From Rugamonas rubra (GTDB taxonomy: Bacteria; Pseudomonadota; Gammaproteobacteria; Burkholderiales; Burkholderiaceae_D), in contig NZ_FOTW01000030.1 of the NCBI RefSeq assembly GCF_900114705.1, forward strand, positions 1 to 64,000: 64,000 nt of DNA, in the 5' to 3' direction. The position numbers and the translations under genes are program-made. Shown piece after piece: positions 12,630 to 20,814 of this stretch (within the stretch, counting starts at the first letter, position 1; each line of letters begins with the position of its first letter). The notes beneath the pieces were generated by a model that did no database searches, was not told the origin of the DNA, and saw only the letters and a list, made by a program, of their open reading frames with translations.

Positions 12630-13880
12630 TTATAAATTGAGCTCGCGGTTGCAGGCAGGCTTGGTGGCGGCGTGGCGCAGCATGATCAGCCCCATGCTGG
12701 CGGCGACAAAGCCGCCGAAGATCAGGATGGTGGTGTTGAGGCCGATGTTCATGCGCAGCATCATCGCGTACAAGGCCATCACCGCCAGGATCGACAGGTT
12801 CTCGTTGAAGTTCTGCACCGCCACCGAGTGGCCGGCGCTCATCAGCTTGTAGCCGCGATGCTGCAACAGCGCGTTCATCGGCACCACGAAGAAGCCGGCC
12901 AGGCCGCCGATGACGATCAACAGCGGCGCCGCCATCCAGGCCGTGTGCACCACCGTCATCAACATCACCACGCCGCCCATCAGCATGCCCAGCCACAGCA
13001 CCGACAGCGAACGGCGCAGCGTGACGTAACGCGCCGCCAGCACCGCGCCGCCGGCCACGCCGAAGGCGAACACGCCCTGCAGCAGCGCCGCCTTGTCCAG
13101 CCCCAGGCCCAGCGTCTCCTGGCCCCAGCGCAGCAGAATGTATTGCAGCGCCGTGCCGGCGCCCCAGAACAAGGTCGTCACCGCCAGCGACAACTGGCCC
13201 AGCTTGTCGCGCCACAGCACGCCGCTGCAACGCCAAAAGTCGGCGATCAACTGGCCGGCGCGGGTCGACTGCTTGGCGTAGCGCACCTCGGTGTCGGCGA
13301 TGCCCAGATTAAACAACGCGGCCAGACAGTAGACACCGACGATCACGCACAGCGCCGCCTCGCCCGGCGTATCGATGCTGGTGGTAATGAAGGGGAAGTC
13401 GAAACTCAGCAGGAAGGACGACACCGCCGCGTTGGCCGACAGCGCGCCGCCCAACACCACGCCGAAAATGGTCGAGCTGATCGTCAGGCCCTCGATCCAG
13501 CCGTTGGCCGCCACCAGTTGCTCGGGCGGCAGCAGCTCGGTCAAAATGCCGTACTTGGCCGGCGAATACGCCGCCGCGCCCAGCCCGACAATGCCGTAGG
13601 CCAGCACCGGATGCAATTGGAAGAAGATGGTGGCGCAACCGCCGATCTTAATCAGGTTGGTCATGAACATGACCTTGCCCTTTGGGAAGGAATCGGCGAA
13701 GGCGCCGACAAAGGCGCCCAGCAACACATAAGACAAGACGAAGGACCACTTCAACATCGGCGTCATCCATTCAGGCGCCTTGAGCAGCGTTAGAAAGCCG
13801 ACACAGGCGATGAACAAGGCGTTGTCGGCCAGCGAGGAAAAGAACTGCGCCGCCATGATGGTGTAAAAGCCTTTTTTCAA
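12630..13880 (-). CDS. lplT: Lysophospholipid transporter LplT, MFS family (416 aa)
   Basis: This inner-membrane flippase moves lysophospholipids inward, where they are re-acylated (in enterobacteria by Aas, not visible here). About twelve hydrophobic segments and the LplT signatures are present: AQFFSSLADNALF, LGAFVGAFADSFPKGKVM and GLGAAAYSPAKYGIL...LVAANGW. The start is taken as a TTG codon at 13880, reading KKGFYTIMAAQ, because GGAG lies 7 bp upstream and the family aligns from here. The longer frame back to 14069 is AT-rich and has no family similarity. It is divergent from the deacetylase gene at 14070, with a 189-bp AT-rich shared promoter region. Confidence 0.9.
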   Translation of the reverse strand: MKKGFYTIMAAQFFSSLADNALFIACVGFLTLLKAPEWMTPMLKWSFVLSYVLLGAFVGAFADSFPKGKVMFMTNLIKIGGCATIFFQLHPVLAYGIVGLGAAAYSPAKYGILTELLPPEQLVAANGWIEGLTISSTIFGVVLGGALSANAAVSSFLLSFDFPFITTSIDTPGEAALCVIVGVYCLAALFNLGIADTEVRYAKQSTRAGQLIADFWRCSGVLWRDKLGQLSLAVTTLFWGAGTALQYILLRWGQETLGLGLDKAALLQGVFAFGVAGGAVLAARYVTLRRSLSVLWLGMLMGGVVMLMTVVHTAWMAAPLLIVIGGLAGFFVVPMNALLQHRGYKLMSAGHSVAVQNFNENLSILAVMALYAMMLRMNIGLNTTILIFGGFVAASMGLIMLRHAATKPACNRELNL

Positions 13881-14069
13881 ACCAGGTCTCCGAATCTCTT
13901 TTGAGATTGCATTTATATCATAAGAGTTGCTCAGAACGATAGAATTTGCCCAGCCGGCGACGGCCAAAGCCTCTGCCGCCGTATAAAATTTTGCCTGAAA
14001 AACAAGACTCGCCGTCGTGGAAATTTTTCCTGTGCAATAATTGGTCTTCCAAAACGAGCAATATTGCAC

Positions 14070-15029
14070 ATGATGAAATCACACGCGCAGCAAACCCTCC
14101 GCCGCCTCCGCGCCGCCGCCCTGGGCATCGGCCTGACCATCGGCCTGGCTGCCGCTCCGCTGGCGCTGGCGCAATCGCTCGCCTTCACCTTCGACGACGG
14201 TCCCAACCTGGCCGACACCCCGCGCCTGACGCCGCAGCAGCGCAACGACGCCATGCTCGCCGCCTTGGCCAAGCACAAGGTGCAGGCCGCACTGTTCGTC
14301 ACCGCCGGTTTCGGCGCCGACAAGCCGGCCGGCTACGCCCTGGCCAAGGCCTGGGGCCAGGCCGGCCACGCCATCGGCAACCACACGATGAGCCATCCGG
14401 ACCTGCACAACGCCAAGCTCAGCCTGGCGCAGTACCAGCAAGAAATCCTCGACTGCGACGCCATCATCAAGACCCTGCCCGGCTACCAGAAATGGTATCG
14501 CTACACCTTCCTGCGCGAGGGCAACACCCCGGAGAAGCGCGACGGCATGCGCGCCTTCCTACAACAGCAAGGCTACCGCAACGCCTACGTCAGCCTGGAC
14601 ACCAGCGACTGGCGCCTCGACGAGAAGCTGCAGGAGGTGCTGACAAAAAATCCGCAAGCCGACCTGGCGCCGATCAAGCAAGCCTACCTGGCCCACGTGC
14701 GCCAGCGCGCCCTCGCCTACCGCGCCCTGTCGCAGCAATTGCAGGGCCGCGACATCGCCCAGGTGATGCTGATGCACCACAACCTGATCAACGCCCTGTG
14801 GCTGGACGACGTGATCGCCCAGTTCAAGCAGATGGGCTGGACCATCACCACCCCGGCGGCGGCCTTCGCCGACCCGGTCTACCAGTTGGTGCCCGAGCGC
14901 ACCGCCCCGGGACAGAGTTTGCTGCTGTCGATGGGCCGCACCCTCGGCCTGGGCAAGTTCCCCGGCGGCGAACGCTTGGTCGATGATGGCGACGCGGAGA
15001 TTGAGGCCCTGAAGGCACAGGGGCTGTGA
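14070..15029 (+). CDS. Secreted polysaccharide deacetylase, NodB homology (319 aa)
   Basis: An N-terminal signal peptide (about residues 1-35, ending LAAAPLALAQS) sends the protein to the periplasm. The NodB/CE4 fold begins at once with FTFDDGPN (motif 1, catalytic Asp and metal Asp). NHTMSHPDLHN is motif 2 with the two metal histidines, and VMLMHHN is a late motif that can supply the catalytic base. It should remove acetyl groups from N-acetylated cell-wall or exopolysaccharide sugars; the substrate is unknown. The ATG at 14070 is used; a TTG two codons earlier is in frame. It is the last gene of the high-GC block before the AT-richer island. Confidence 0.88.
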   Translation: MMKSHAQQTLRRLRAAALGIGLTIGLAAAPLALAQSLAFTFDDGPNLADTPRLTPQQRNDAMLAALAKHKVQAALFVTAGFGADKPAGYALAKAWGQAGHAIGNHTMSHPDLHNAKLSLAQYQQEILDCDAIIKTLPGYQKWYRYTFLREGNTPEKRDGMRAFLQQQGYRNAYVSLDTSDWRLDEKLQEVLTKNPQADLAPIKQAYLAHVRQRALAYRALSQQLQGRDIAQVMLMHHNLINALWLDDVIAQFKQMGWTITTPAAAFADPVYQLVPERTAPGQSLLLSMGRTLGLGKFPGGERLVDDGDAEIEALKAQGL

Positions 15030-15092
15030 ATACAGGGGGGGGGGCGGCAAACCGATGTCTCCCCAATTTACTCAACGGAGAAATGAAAATAC

Positions 15093-15629
15093 ATGAGTAA
15101 ATATTCTAATGTGCGCAGTATTTTTGCGCTCATCCTGCTTTCTTCTTTTTTAACCATTTCATCAGCATCTAACACGCAGGATCTCGAAAAACGGTTATCC
15201 ATTTCCCTTTCATTAAAAAAAGGCACAACCGAAAGAGTTGGAGATTCAAGAGAAACCATTCGATCATACATGAAGGAAGGTTTCGTCAATAGGAAGCCAA
15301 ATCAAAGAGCCGACTATACGGACTATTACATCTTGAAAAAGCCTGCAATGTTCATGGGGCACGAACTGATTGTGATCGAAGAAGAATATATTTCAAGGTA
15401 TATCGGGTGCTGTGTTAGCCCTGGGATGGGTGTGACTGTAAAGATATCTAGCAGCTCGAAAAAATTTGAGAATTTCGCAGCCAGAAATAAATGCACGTTC
15501 ACAAATAACGTAAATATTCAGGCGGAATTGGAAAGCGTCAACATCAAAACCAAATTTCCTCGCGCCCAATATGCATCGTTAAGTTGCCGCGAGCGTGATG
15601 CCAGCCGGCAAGTACAGCTCAGTCGTTAA
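15093..15629 (+). CDS. Hypothetical secreted protein, low GC (178 aa)
   Basis: The first about 26 residues form a signal peptide (SIFALILLSSFLTISSAS). The mature part is polar and lysine-rich, with three cysteines (GCC and RNKC). I do not recognise the family. Base composition and codon use are clearly AT-richer than the neighbouring deacetylase gene, consistent with recent transfer. GGAG lies about 13 bp upstream of the ATG. The last 16 codons overlap a 50-bp segment that recurs upstream of the phosphotransferase gene (16592-16641). The present C-terminus may therefore be a product of recombination rather than the original end. Confidence 0.6.
   Translation: MSKYSNVRSIFALILLSSFLTISSASNTQDLEKRLSISLSLKKGTTERVGDSRETIRSYMKEGFVNRKPNQRADYTDYYILKKPAMFMGHELIVIEEEYISRYIGCCVSPGMGVTVKISSSSKKFENFAARNKCTFTNNVNIQAELESVNIKTKFPRAQYASLSCRERDASRQVQLSR
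15578..15627 (+). repeat. Diverged 50-bp direct repeat, copy 1 (partner at 16592-16641)
   Basis: The segment starting GTTAAGTTGCCGCGAGCG and ending AGCTCAGTCGTT aligns closely with GTTTAGTTGCCGAGAGCG...AGCTCGGTCGTT at 16592-16641. It marks the left boundary of a decayed duplicate. Confidence 0.75.
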
Positions 15630-15651
15630 ATTGGATCGAAAAGGGCCCAAC

Positions 15652-15781
15652 CTAGGGAACGTTGGCAAACATCGCCAGATACACCGCCAAGTCACGTTCG
15701 CTTATCGCCAGCTCTCCCATGTGGGAAAAACCAATGACCGCATAATAGAGAAATCGGGCGAGTGCCGCCGCGTCTGCCAGT
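15652..15781 (-). pseudogene. Remnant of a TetR regulator C-terminus
   Basis: About 43 codons, reading ADAAALARFLYYAVIGFSHM to the stop, closely match the C-terminus of the intact TetR gene at 17567-18103 (DDAAALAQFLYYAVIGYSH). The DNA before the stop (CCTAGGGAAC) is also shared. The N-terminal DNA-binding part is absent; the frame runs directly into the phosphotransferase remnant that follows. Confidence 0.8.
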
Positions 15782-15825
15782 ATGACTGGCCTCAGTTCAG
15801 CAGATTTGCAAACGTTAGGGATACG

Positions 15826-16029
15826 ATGCCCCCACCTGCCACCGGACATTTCGCGCTTCATCGGCGACGCCATCCCGCAACGTCATGCGGCCGCCGAGTT
15901 TCCTTGTTCAGGTCATAGATTTCATCGAGGAAACGAGTATTTCTCCTCAAGACTTCCGCGACGCCCTACTCGTCCACGAGCTATAGCATAACGTGCGAGG
16001 CCGATGTACTGCGCTGGCTTTCGCCGCCG
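15826..16029 (+). pseudogene. Remnant of the APH-like phosphotransferase N-terminus
   Basis: The DNA aligns with the first about 205 bp of the intact phosphotransferase gene at 16718. Shared segments include CACCTGCCACCGGA, CGCTTCATCGGCGACGC and CTCAAGACTTCCGCG. A one-base loss near the start and further small differences break the frame, and similarity ends after GCGCTGGCTTTC. It is non-functional. Confidence 0.8.
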
Positions 16030-16193
16030 ATTTTGACTGACGCGGGAAGCAGAATAAGTTAAAGTTCTACGACCGACCGGGTCCGGGAAGTTGCAACCAG
16101 ACACGCATCATGTCCAAAGCCGGAGTGGGCGTCAAAACCAAGTACCAAAAAATTTTAATTCAACCCAATTTTGAAACGAGGAGCTCGATACCC

Positions 16194-16406
16194 ATGGCCG
16201 ATAGCGAAAAATTAAAAGGACCAGCTTCGTACTTTCCTTCAATTGAAAAAACGTATGGATACGCAGTCACACATTGGCTGAGTCTTCTAGAAACAATGAG
16301 TGGAAAGAAGCACATGGAAATGGTCGCTTGGCTCAAAAACGACCACAAAATTGGGCATGGGCACGCTAACGCACTTGTCGCCTATTACTTGAGTCAACAG
16401 TCATAA
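16194..16406 (+). CDS. DUF4287 domain protein (70 aa)
   Basis: The small protein carries the DUF4287 signature: GPASYFPSIEKTYGYAVTHW, then HMEMVAWLKNDHKIGHGHAN and ALVAYYL. This family is widespread, often next to DUF5655 transport-like proteins, and its function is unknown. The start at MADSEKLKG is chosen because GAGGAG lies 10 bp upstream; a 28-codon extension to 16110 has no family similarity. It sits alone between a decayed duplicate and the intact phosphotransferase gene. Confidence 0.85.
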   Translation: MADSEKLKGPASYFPSIEKTYGYAVTHWLSLLETMSGKKHMEMVAWLKNDHKIGHGHANALVAYYLSQQS

Positions 16407-16717
16407 ATCGATCAGGAACGGCCATTTTATACTCCGTGCATTTTGTGCCAGCATAAATTTTTTACCAAATAAAAAATATAGGCGAACCACAAATTTATTT
16501 GGAAAATATGACTGAGGCGCTCGAGCGTTTAAACGCTGGCGAAGAGTATTTATCCGTCCACCTGGAAGACTTAAATCGATTTGCCCTAGCTGTTTAGTTG
16601 CCGAGAGCGCGACGCCAACCGATAACTATAGCTCGGTCGTTGGTTTTGAGCGGTAGAAACAACAAGATACGTTTGTATTTGATCGAATTAGCAAATCCGC
16701 AATCCATAGGGGACGCG
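16407..16717. other. AT-rich gap before the phosphotransferase gene, with short ORF and repeat copy 2
   Basis: The first 100 bp are AT-rich with no gene. A 29-codon frame at 16508-16597 (MTEALERLNAGEEYLSVHLE onward) looks like the tail of an unrecognised protein. It is followed at once by the second copy of the 50-bp diverged repeat (16592-16641). The phosphotransferase ribosome site AGGGGA is at 16709-16714. Confidence 0.5.
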
Positions 16718-17494
16718 ATGCCATTCCACCTGCCACCGGAGATCTCCCGCTTCATCGGCGACGCGCCCCTACGACGTGATGCGGTCGGCGAATCCCCTTG
16801 TCCGGTCAATAGATTTCAGCGCGGAAACGATGTGTTTTTCCTCAAGACTTCCGCGCCGCAATACGCGCCCACCAGCTACAGCGTGGCGCGCGAGGCCGAC
16901 GTATTGCGCTGGCTTTCCGGGCGGCTGAGAGTGCCGGAGCTCGTCTGCGTCGCGCGGCACGAGGGCTATGAACACATGATTACCCGTACCGTGCCCGGTG
17001 TTCCCCTGTCCTTGCTCGTGGCGAATGACCGCGCTGTGAGCGACCTCTTCCTTGAGGCCGTGCGCCTGGTGCAGTCCGTCCCTGTCGCCGACTGCCCTTT
17101 CGACTCCAGCACGTCGGTGCGCCTGCGCGAGTTGGATTATCTGCTGGGTAAAGACCTCGTCGCGGACGACTACGATCTGCTGCAATGGCCGGGACTGGCC
17201 ACGCCCCCAGACCTCCAGGCGCGCCTGAAGGCCACGGTTCCGCCCGAGGACTTGGTGTTCTCCCATGGCGATCTGGGCGACATCAATGTGTTTGTCGATG
17301 CCCGCGAGGAGCTGTATTTTATCGACCTTGGGCGTGGCGGACGTGCCGACCGCTGGTTGGACATCACTTTCATCCACCGCAACCTTCGCGAGGAAGTATC
17401 GGCAAGCGCCGCTGCGGATTTTCTTGCTAGGCTAGGGCTGCCCGACGCTCCGGCGAAACGCGAGTTCTTTGAGCAGCTGGACGAGTTATTCTAA
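16718..17494 (+). CDS. APH(3')-like phosphotransferase (258 aa)
   Basis: The kinase-fold enzyme has the aminoglycoside-phosphotransferase catalytic loop SHGDLGDIN (H183, catalytic D185, N190) and the metal-binding IDLGR (D203). The segment RADRWLDITFIHRNLRE resembles the C-terminal part of APH(3') enzymes (DLGRLGVADRYQD type). N-terminal FFLKTSAPQ supplies the likely ATP-binding Lys. It probably phosphorylates a small hydroxylated molecule, perhaps an aminoglycoside; the resistance spectrum cannot be predicted. AGGGGA lies 5-6 bp before the ATG. It converges on the TetR gene. A broken copy of its 5' end lies 0.9 kb upstream. Confidence 0.85.
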   Translation: MPFHLPPEISRFIGDAPLRRDAVGESPCPVNRFQRGNDVFFLKTSAPQYAPTSYSVAREADVLRWLSGRLRVPELVCVARHEGYEHMITRTVPGVPLSLLVANDRAVSDLFLEAVRLVQSVPVADCPFDSSTSVRLRELDYLLGKDLVADDYDLLQWPGLATPPDLQARLKATVPPEDLVFSHGDLGDINVFVDAREELYFIDLGRGGRADRWLDITFIHRNLREEVSASAAADFLARLGLPDAPAKREFFEQLDELF

Positions 17495-17566
17495 TCGGGG
17501 TTTCGCGTCGCCTCCCGCAGCCCGGACCATGCGCTACCGGCGCTTGGACGAGCCGGTGAGACCGGC

Positions 17567-18103
17567 CTAGGGAACCTTAAGCAACATCGCCAGATACAGC
17601 GCCACGTCCCGTTCGCTAGTGGCCTGCCGTCCCGTGTGGGAATACCCAATGACCGCATAATATAAAAATTGGGCGAGTGCCGCCGCGTCGTCCACCGGCC
17701 AGCCTATCTCGTGCAGCAGCTCCGTTACATAGGAAAGCCGGCCCTGGTCCACGCGATTCTGCACCTGCGCGACATGCTCGTCAGTCAGCGCCCAAGCCCG
17801 GATCGCACAGCCCAAATCCGATCTCTGCCCAAACGTCGTTCCCAGCAAAAATTGCAATCTCGTCCGCGCATCGGTACCGACGCCGTTCGCCTGCTGCATC
17901 ACGTCGAGCGTGTATTTCCCCTCCCACGCTCGCAGGACCTCCGTTTTATATGCCTGCAAATCTGAAAAATGCCAGTAAAAACTCCCCTTCGTCACACCCA
18001 GGTGCTGCGCTATGCCCATCACTTTGAGAGACTGCGGCCCTTCCTCGGCTAGCTTGCCAAGGCCCGCGTCGATCCATGCTTGTCGGTTCAATCGTTCATC
18101 CAT
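17567..18103 (-). CDS. TetR-family transcriptional repressor (178 aa)
   Basis: The N-terminal helix-turn-helix (about residues 25-45) reads GIAQHLGVTKGSFYWHFSD, a canonical TetR recognition-helix motif. The C-terminal ligand-binding domain is TetR_C-like and ends SERDVALYLAMLLKVP. The ATG at 18103 is used; a TTG six codons earlier is possible. Two operator-like palindromes sit just upstream (18113-18126 and 18159-18178), between this gene and the divergent small membrane protein. It therefore probably represses itself and that neighbour. The ligand is unknown. A remnant of its 3' end lies at 15652-15781. Confidence 0.9.
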   Translation of the reverse strand: MDERLNRQAWIDAGLGKLAEEGPQSLKVMGIAQHLGVTKGSFYWHFSDLQAYKTEVLRAWEGKYTLDVMQQANGVGTDARTRLQFLLGTTFGQRSDLGCAIRAWALTDEHVAQVQNRVDQGRLSYVTELLHEIGWPVDDAAALAQFLYYAVIGYSHTGRQATSERDVALYLAMLLKVP

Positions 18104-18112
18104 GGCACAACC

Positions 18113-18126
18113 ATACCTCAAGGTAT
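18113..18126. promoter_or_regulatory. Operator-like palindrome 1 upstream of tetR
   Basis: ATACCTCAAGGTAT has perfect 6-bp arms around CA, and lies 10 bp upstream of the TetR start codon. It shares CCATAC/GTAT half-site sequence with the palindrome at 18159. Confidence 0.6.
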
Positions 18127-18158
18127 TGACAAAATCAATAGCGCGCGACTACCATAGC

Positions 18159-18178
18159 TCCATACTCTAGGGTATGGA
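18159..18178. promoter_or_regulatory. Operator-like palindrome 2 in tetR / membrane-protein intergenic region
   Basis: TCCATAC and GTATGGA form 7-bp perfect inverted arms around a 6-bp spacer. The centre is about 55 bp from palindrome 1. It is well placed to block a promoter of the divergent gene at 18256. Confidence 0.65.
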
Positions 18179-18255
18179 TAGGTGGGTTCGACAAATCCAG
18201 CACGCCGCACCCTCGGTCCATGCGCTAGTCCGTGTTGCCTACTGTGGAGAATGAA

Positions 18256-18630
18256 ATGGAATGGAATTGGAAAACAATGGTCCCGTGGGGAATAACCATT
18301 CTTGGGATTCTTCATATAGGAATGGGAGTCGTCCGCTTCTGGCAGCCGTTTGCCGCCGCGCTGCAGGACGGTTTTATTGGTGCCTTTTCCACCAATGACA
18401 CACGTCGCGTCGCGGCATGGTTCACCTTGTTCGGACCTGGCATCATCGTATGCGGGCATCTGGCGATACGCGCCGCTGCGGTATCGGATCTCGAGACACT
18501 AAGAATCATCGGTTTTTACTTATCCGCCACCGCCTTGTTTGGCGTGGCGGTCTTTCCCTACTCGCCGATCTGGGCGCTGCTGATATTATCATCCGCACTC
18601 GTTGCGATTGGATATGGTCGGCTCGCATGA
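18256..18630 (+). CDS. Small four-helix membrane protein, DUF6463-like (124 aa)
   Basis: Four hydrophobic segments fill the sequence (about residues 8-25, 48-68, 80-98, 100-120), so it is an inner-membrane protein. WGITILGILHIGMGVVRFWQ and DGFIGAF resemble the DUF6463 family of unknown function. GGAG lies 6 bp before the ATG. It is divergent from the TetR gene, with two operator-like palindromes between them, so it is the probable TetR target. A transport or drug-related role is only a guess from this context. Confidence 0.7.
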   Translation: MEWNWKTMVPWGITILGILHIGMGVVRFWQPFAAALQDGFIGAFSTNDTRRVAAWFTLFGPGIIVCGHLAIRAAAVSDLETLRIIGFYLSATALFGVAVFPYSPIWALLILSSALVAIGYGRLA

Positions 18631-18685
18631 GCATGGCGTAGTCAGGGAATTCATTCCAAACACTACGATGCCAGCTGCGTCAACA

Positions 18686-19057
18686 TCAATCCAACGGGCA
18701 TACGCGGATAACGTGGCCGTCGGGGTCTTCGGCGAGGAAGGTCAGACCGAAGACTTCCGTGTATGGCTCGCGGGTGATGTTAATGTCCGGGTTCTGCCGC
18801 CATACCTCGAAGAGGCTCTGCACGTCTTTTCCGGTTGGCAGCATTATGCCGATCTCGGAAAACCTCGGCGCGTTGACATCGGGGCTTGCGCCGCCAGTCC
18901 AAATGCCAAATAGGGCCTCGCCCCCCGCCGAAAACGCCACGTAGCGGGGGCTGGCGAATATGGGCTCCGCGTCAAAGATGGTCTTGTAAAAGGCTGTCGA
19001 ACGTTCGATATCAGATACGTAGACCAGCTGAAGATTTGGTTTTGGTGACAGTGCCAT
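18686..19057 (-). CDS. VOC-family (glyoxalase/bleomycin-resistance fold) protein (123 aa)
   Basis: One vicinal-oxygen-chelate module pair is visible. It starts LQLVYVSDIERSTAFYKTIF and ends GLTFLAEDPDGHVIRVCPLD, the typical VOC beginning and end. Such proteins bind metals or small molecules and include glyoxalases, dioxygenases and drug-binding resistance proteins; the specific activity is unclear. AGGAG lies 7 bp before the ATG. It lies within the AT-richer island with its own orientation, tail to tail with the membrane-protein gene. Confidence 0.88.
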   Translation of the reverse strand: MALSPKPNLQLVYVSDIERSTAFYKTIFDAEPIFASPRYVAFSAGGEALFGIWTGGASPDVNAPRFSEIGIMLPTGKDVQSLFEVWRQNPDINITREPYTEVFGLTFLAEDPDGHVIRVCPLD

Positions 19058-19186
19058 TGTGCAACTCCTATGTGGTTTTACCGAATATGCGGATCAGCTA
19101 TGCGAAGTATGTGACCCGGCGTATTTTGATAATGCCATATGATTGTATTTTAGTAAATCATGCAATGCTTACAATTTCGATTTTGT

Positions 19187-19393
19187 CAGATCGCCGGCTT
19201 CATCAGCCCCTTTTTGGTTGGCTCGATCAAGGACAAGAACGGCAGCACCGACCTGGCACTGTATATACTCTCCGCTGTGCTGTTCCTCGGCGCCGTGCTG
19301 GTGATGCGCATGCCGGACAAGATCGGCGACCGCCAGCACGCCGCTGGCGTACGCCAGCCGAGTAACCTGGGCAGCCCCCCCCCCAAGACCTAG
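19187..19393 (+). pseudogene. 3' remnant of an MFS transporter gene
   Basis: From about 19187 the frame reads IAGFISPFLVGSIKDKNGST and continues to MRMPDKIGDRQ, the last two membrane segments of an anion:cation symporter (tartrate/glucarate-type) MFS protein. Everything upstream is missing, and the preceding sequence switches sharply to AT-rich DNA with no start or ribosome site. It was probably truncated by arrival of the island on its left. MFS genes of this kind are often neighbours of glycerate kinase genes, which matches the gene that follows. Confidence 0.8.
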
Positions 19394-19422
19394 GGGTCTG
19401 ACCCCATCCGGGGTCAGACCCC
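19393..19422. repeat. REP-like palindrome, copy 2
   Basis: Two GGGGTCTGACCCC-type half sites are arranged as an inverted repeat around ATCC. TGCGGGGTAG follows at 19441, echoing the outer arm of the copy at 12209. Confidence 0.85.
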
Positions 19423-19491
19423 GACCGTGGCGGATCGGCGTGCGGGGTAGTTGGGTAATCGTTTAACCGCAACACGTTGAGAGTCGCAAAC

Positions 19492-20787
19492 ATGTCCACT
19501 CCCCCCCCGCCGCGCCAACTGCTGCAGGCGATGTTCCACGCCGCCATCGAGGCGGCGCAGCCGGCCCATTGCGTGCCGCCCCACCTGCCGGCGCCGCCGC
19601 GCGGCCGCCTGGTCGTCATCGGCGCCGGCAAGGCCTCGGCGGCGATGGCGCGCGCCGTCGAGGACAACTGGCCCGGCCCGCTGTCCGGCCTGGTGGTGAC
19701 CCGCTACGGCTACAAGGTGCCGTGCCAGCGCATCACCATCGTCGAGGCGGCCCATCCGGTGCCGGACGCCGCCGGCATGGACGCGGCGCAGCGCATCCTC
19801 GCCCTGGTCGGCGGCCTGAGCGCCGACGACACCGTGCTCTGCCTGATCTCCGGCGGCGGCTCGGCCCTGCTGGCCCTGCCGCTGCCCGGCGTCACGCTGG
19901 AGGACAAGCAGGCGCTCAACCGCGCGCTGCTCAAGTCCGGCGCCAGCATCGGCGAGATGAACTGCGTGCGGCGCCACCTGTCCGCCGTCAAGGGCGGCCG
20001 GCTGGCCGCCGCCTGCCATCCTGCCAAGGTGGTCACGCTGTTGATTTCCGACGTGCCGGGCGACCGGCCGGGCGACATCGCCTCCGGTCCCACCGTGGGC
20101 GACGCCAGCACCTGCGACGACGCGCTGGCCATCGTGCGGCGCTACGGCATCGCGCTGCCGGAGCGCATCCGCGCCGTGCTCGAGAGCGGACGCGGCGAGT
20201 CCGTCAAGCCGGGCGACGCCCGCCTGGCCAACACCACCACGCAGCTGATCGCCACGCCGCAGATGGCGCTGGAGGCGGCGGCGCAGGTGGCGCGCGCGGC
20301 CGGCGTCACGCCACACATCCTCGGCGACAGCATCGAAGGGGAGGCGCGCGACGTCGGCAAGGTCATGGCCGGCATCGCGCTCCAGGTGGCGCAGCGCGGC
20401 CAGCCGTTCGCGCCGCCGTGCGTGCTGCTGTCCGGCGGCGAGACCACGGTGACGGTGCGCGGCGACGGCCGGGGCGGCCGCAATGTCGAGTTCCTGCTCG
20501 CGCTGGGCGTGGCGCTCGACGGCCAAGCGGCCATCCACGCGCTGGCCGGCGACACCGACGGCGTCGACGGCCTGGAGGAGATCGCCGGCGCCTACCTGGC
20601 GCCGGACACGCTGCAACGCGCCTGGGCGCAGGGACTGCGGCCCAAGGACAGCCTGGACAACAACGACGGCCACGGCTTCTTCCAGGCGCTCGGCGATTCG
20701 ATCGTCACCGGGCCGACGCTGACCAACGTCAACGACTTCCGCGCCATTTTCATTAGCGATACGGCCAGCGGCAGCGCGCCGACATAG
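19492..20787 (+). CDS. Glycerate 2-kinase / hydroxypyruvate reductase-type protein, DUF4147-MOFRL (431 aa)
   Basis: The N-terminal DUF4147 (GK_II) domain has IGAGKASAAMA and LISGGGSALLALP. The C-terminal MOFRL domain has LSGGETTVTVRG and GRGGRNVEFLLA. Enzymes of this family phosphorylate glycerate to 2-phosphoglycerate in glyoxylate/tartrate and serine-cycle routes; older annotations call them hydroxypyruvate reductase (TtuD). The start at MSTPPPPRQ is chosen over a frame five codons longer because the family starts with QLLQAMFHAAIEAA soon after it. The preceding MFS remnant suggests the gene once belonged to a substrate-uptake operon. Confidence 0.9.
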   Translation: MSTPPPPRQLLQAMFHAAIEAAQPAHCVPPHLPAPPRGRLVVIGAGKASAAMARAVEDNWPGPLSGLVVTRYGYKVPCQRITIVEAAHPVPDAAGMDAAQRILALVGGLSADDTVLCLISGGGSALLALPLPGVTLEDKQALNRALLKSGASIGEMNCVRRHLSAVKGGRLAAACHPAKVVTLLISDVPGDRPGDIASGPTVGDASTCDDALAIVRRYGIALPERIRAVLESGRGESVKPGDARLANTTTQLIATPQMALEAAAQVARAAGVTPHILGDSIEGEARDVGKVMAGIALQVAQRGQPFAPPCVLLSGGETTVTVRGDGRGGRNVEFLLALGVALDGQAAIHALAGDTDGVDGLEEIAGAYLAPDTLQRAWAQGLRPKDSLDNNDGHGFFQALGDSIVTGPTLTNVNDFRAIFISDTASGSAPT

Positions 20788-20814
20788 AGCTCGGCGGCGG
20801 CAGCGGCGGCGGCG

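Noticed and set aside
18602-18913. Plus-strand frame opposite the VOC gene
   Set aside because: The VOC gene on the other strand has a ribosome site and domain motifs; this frame has neither.
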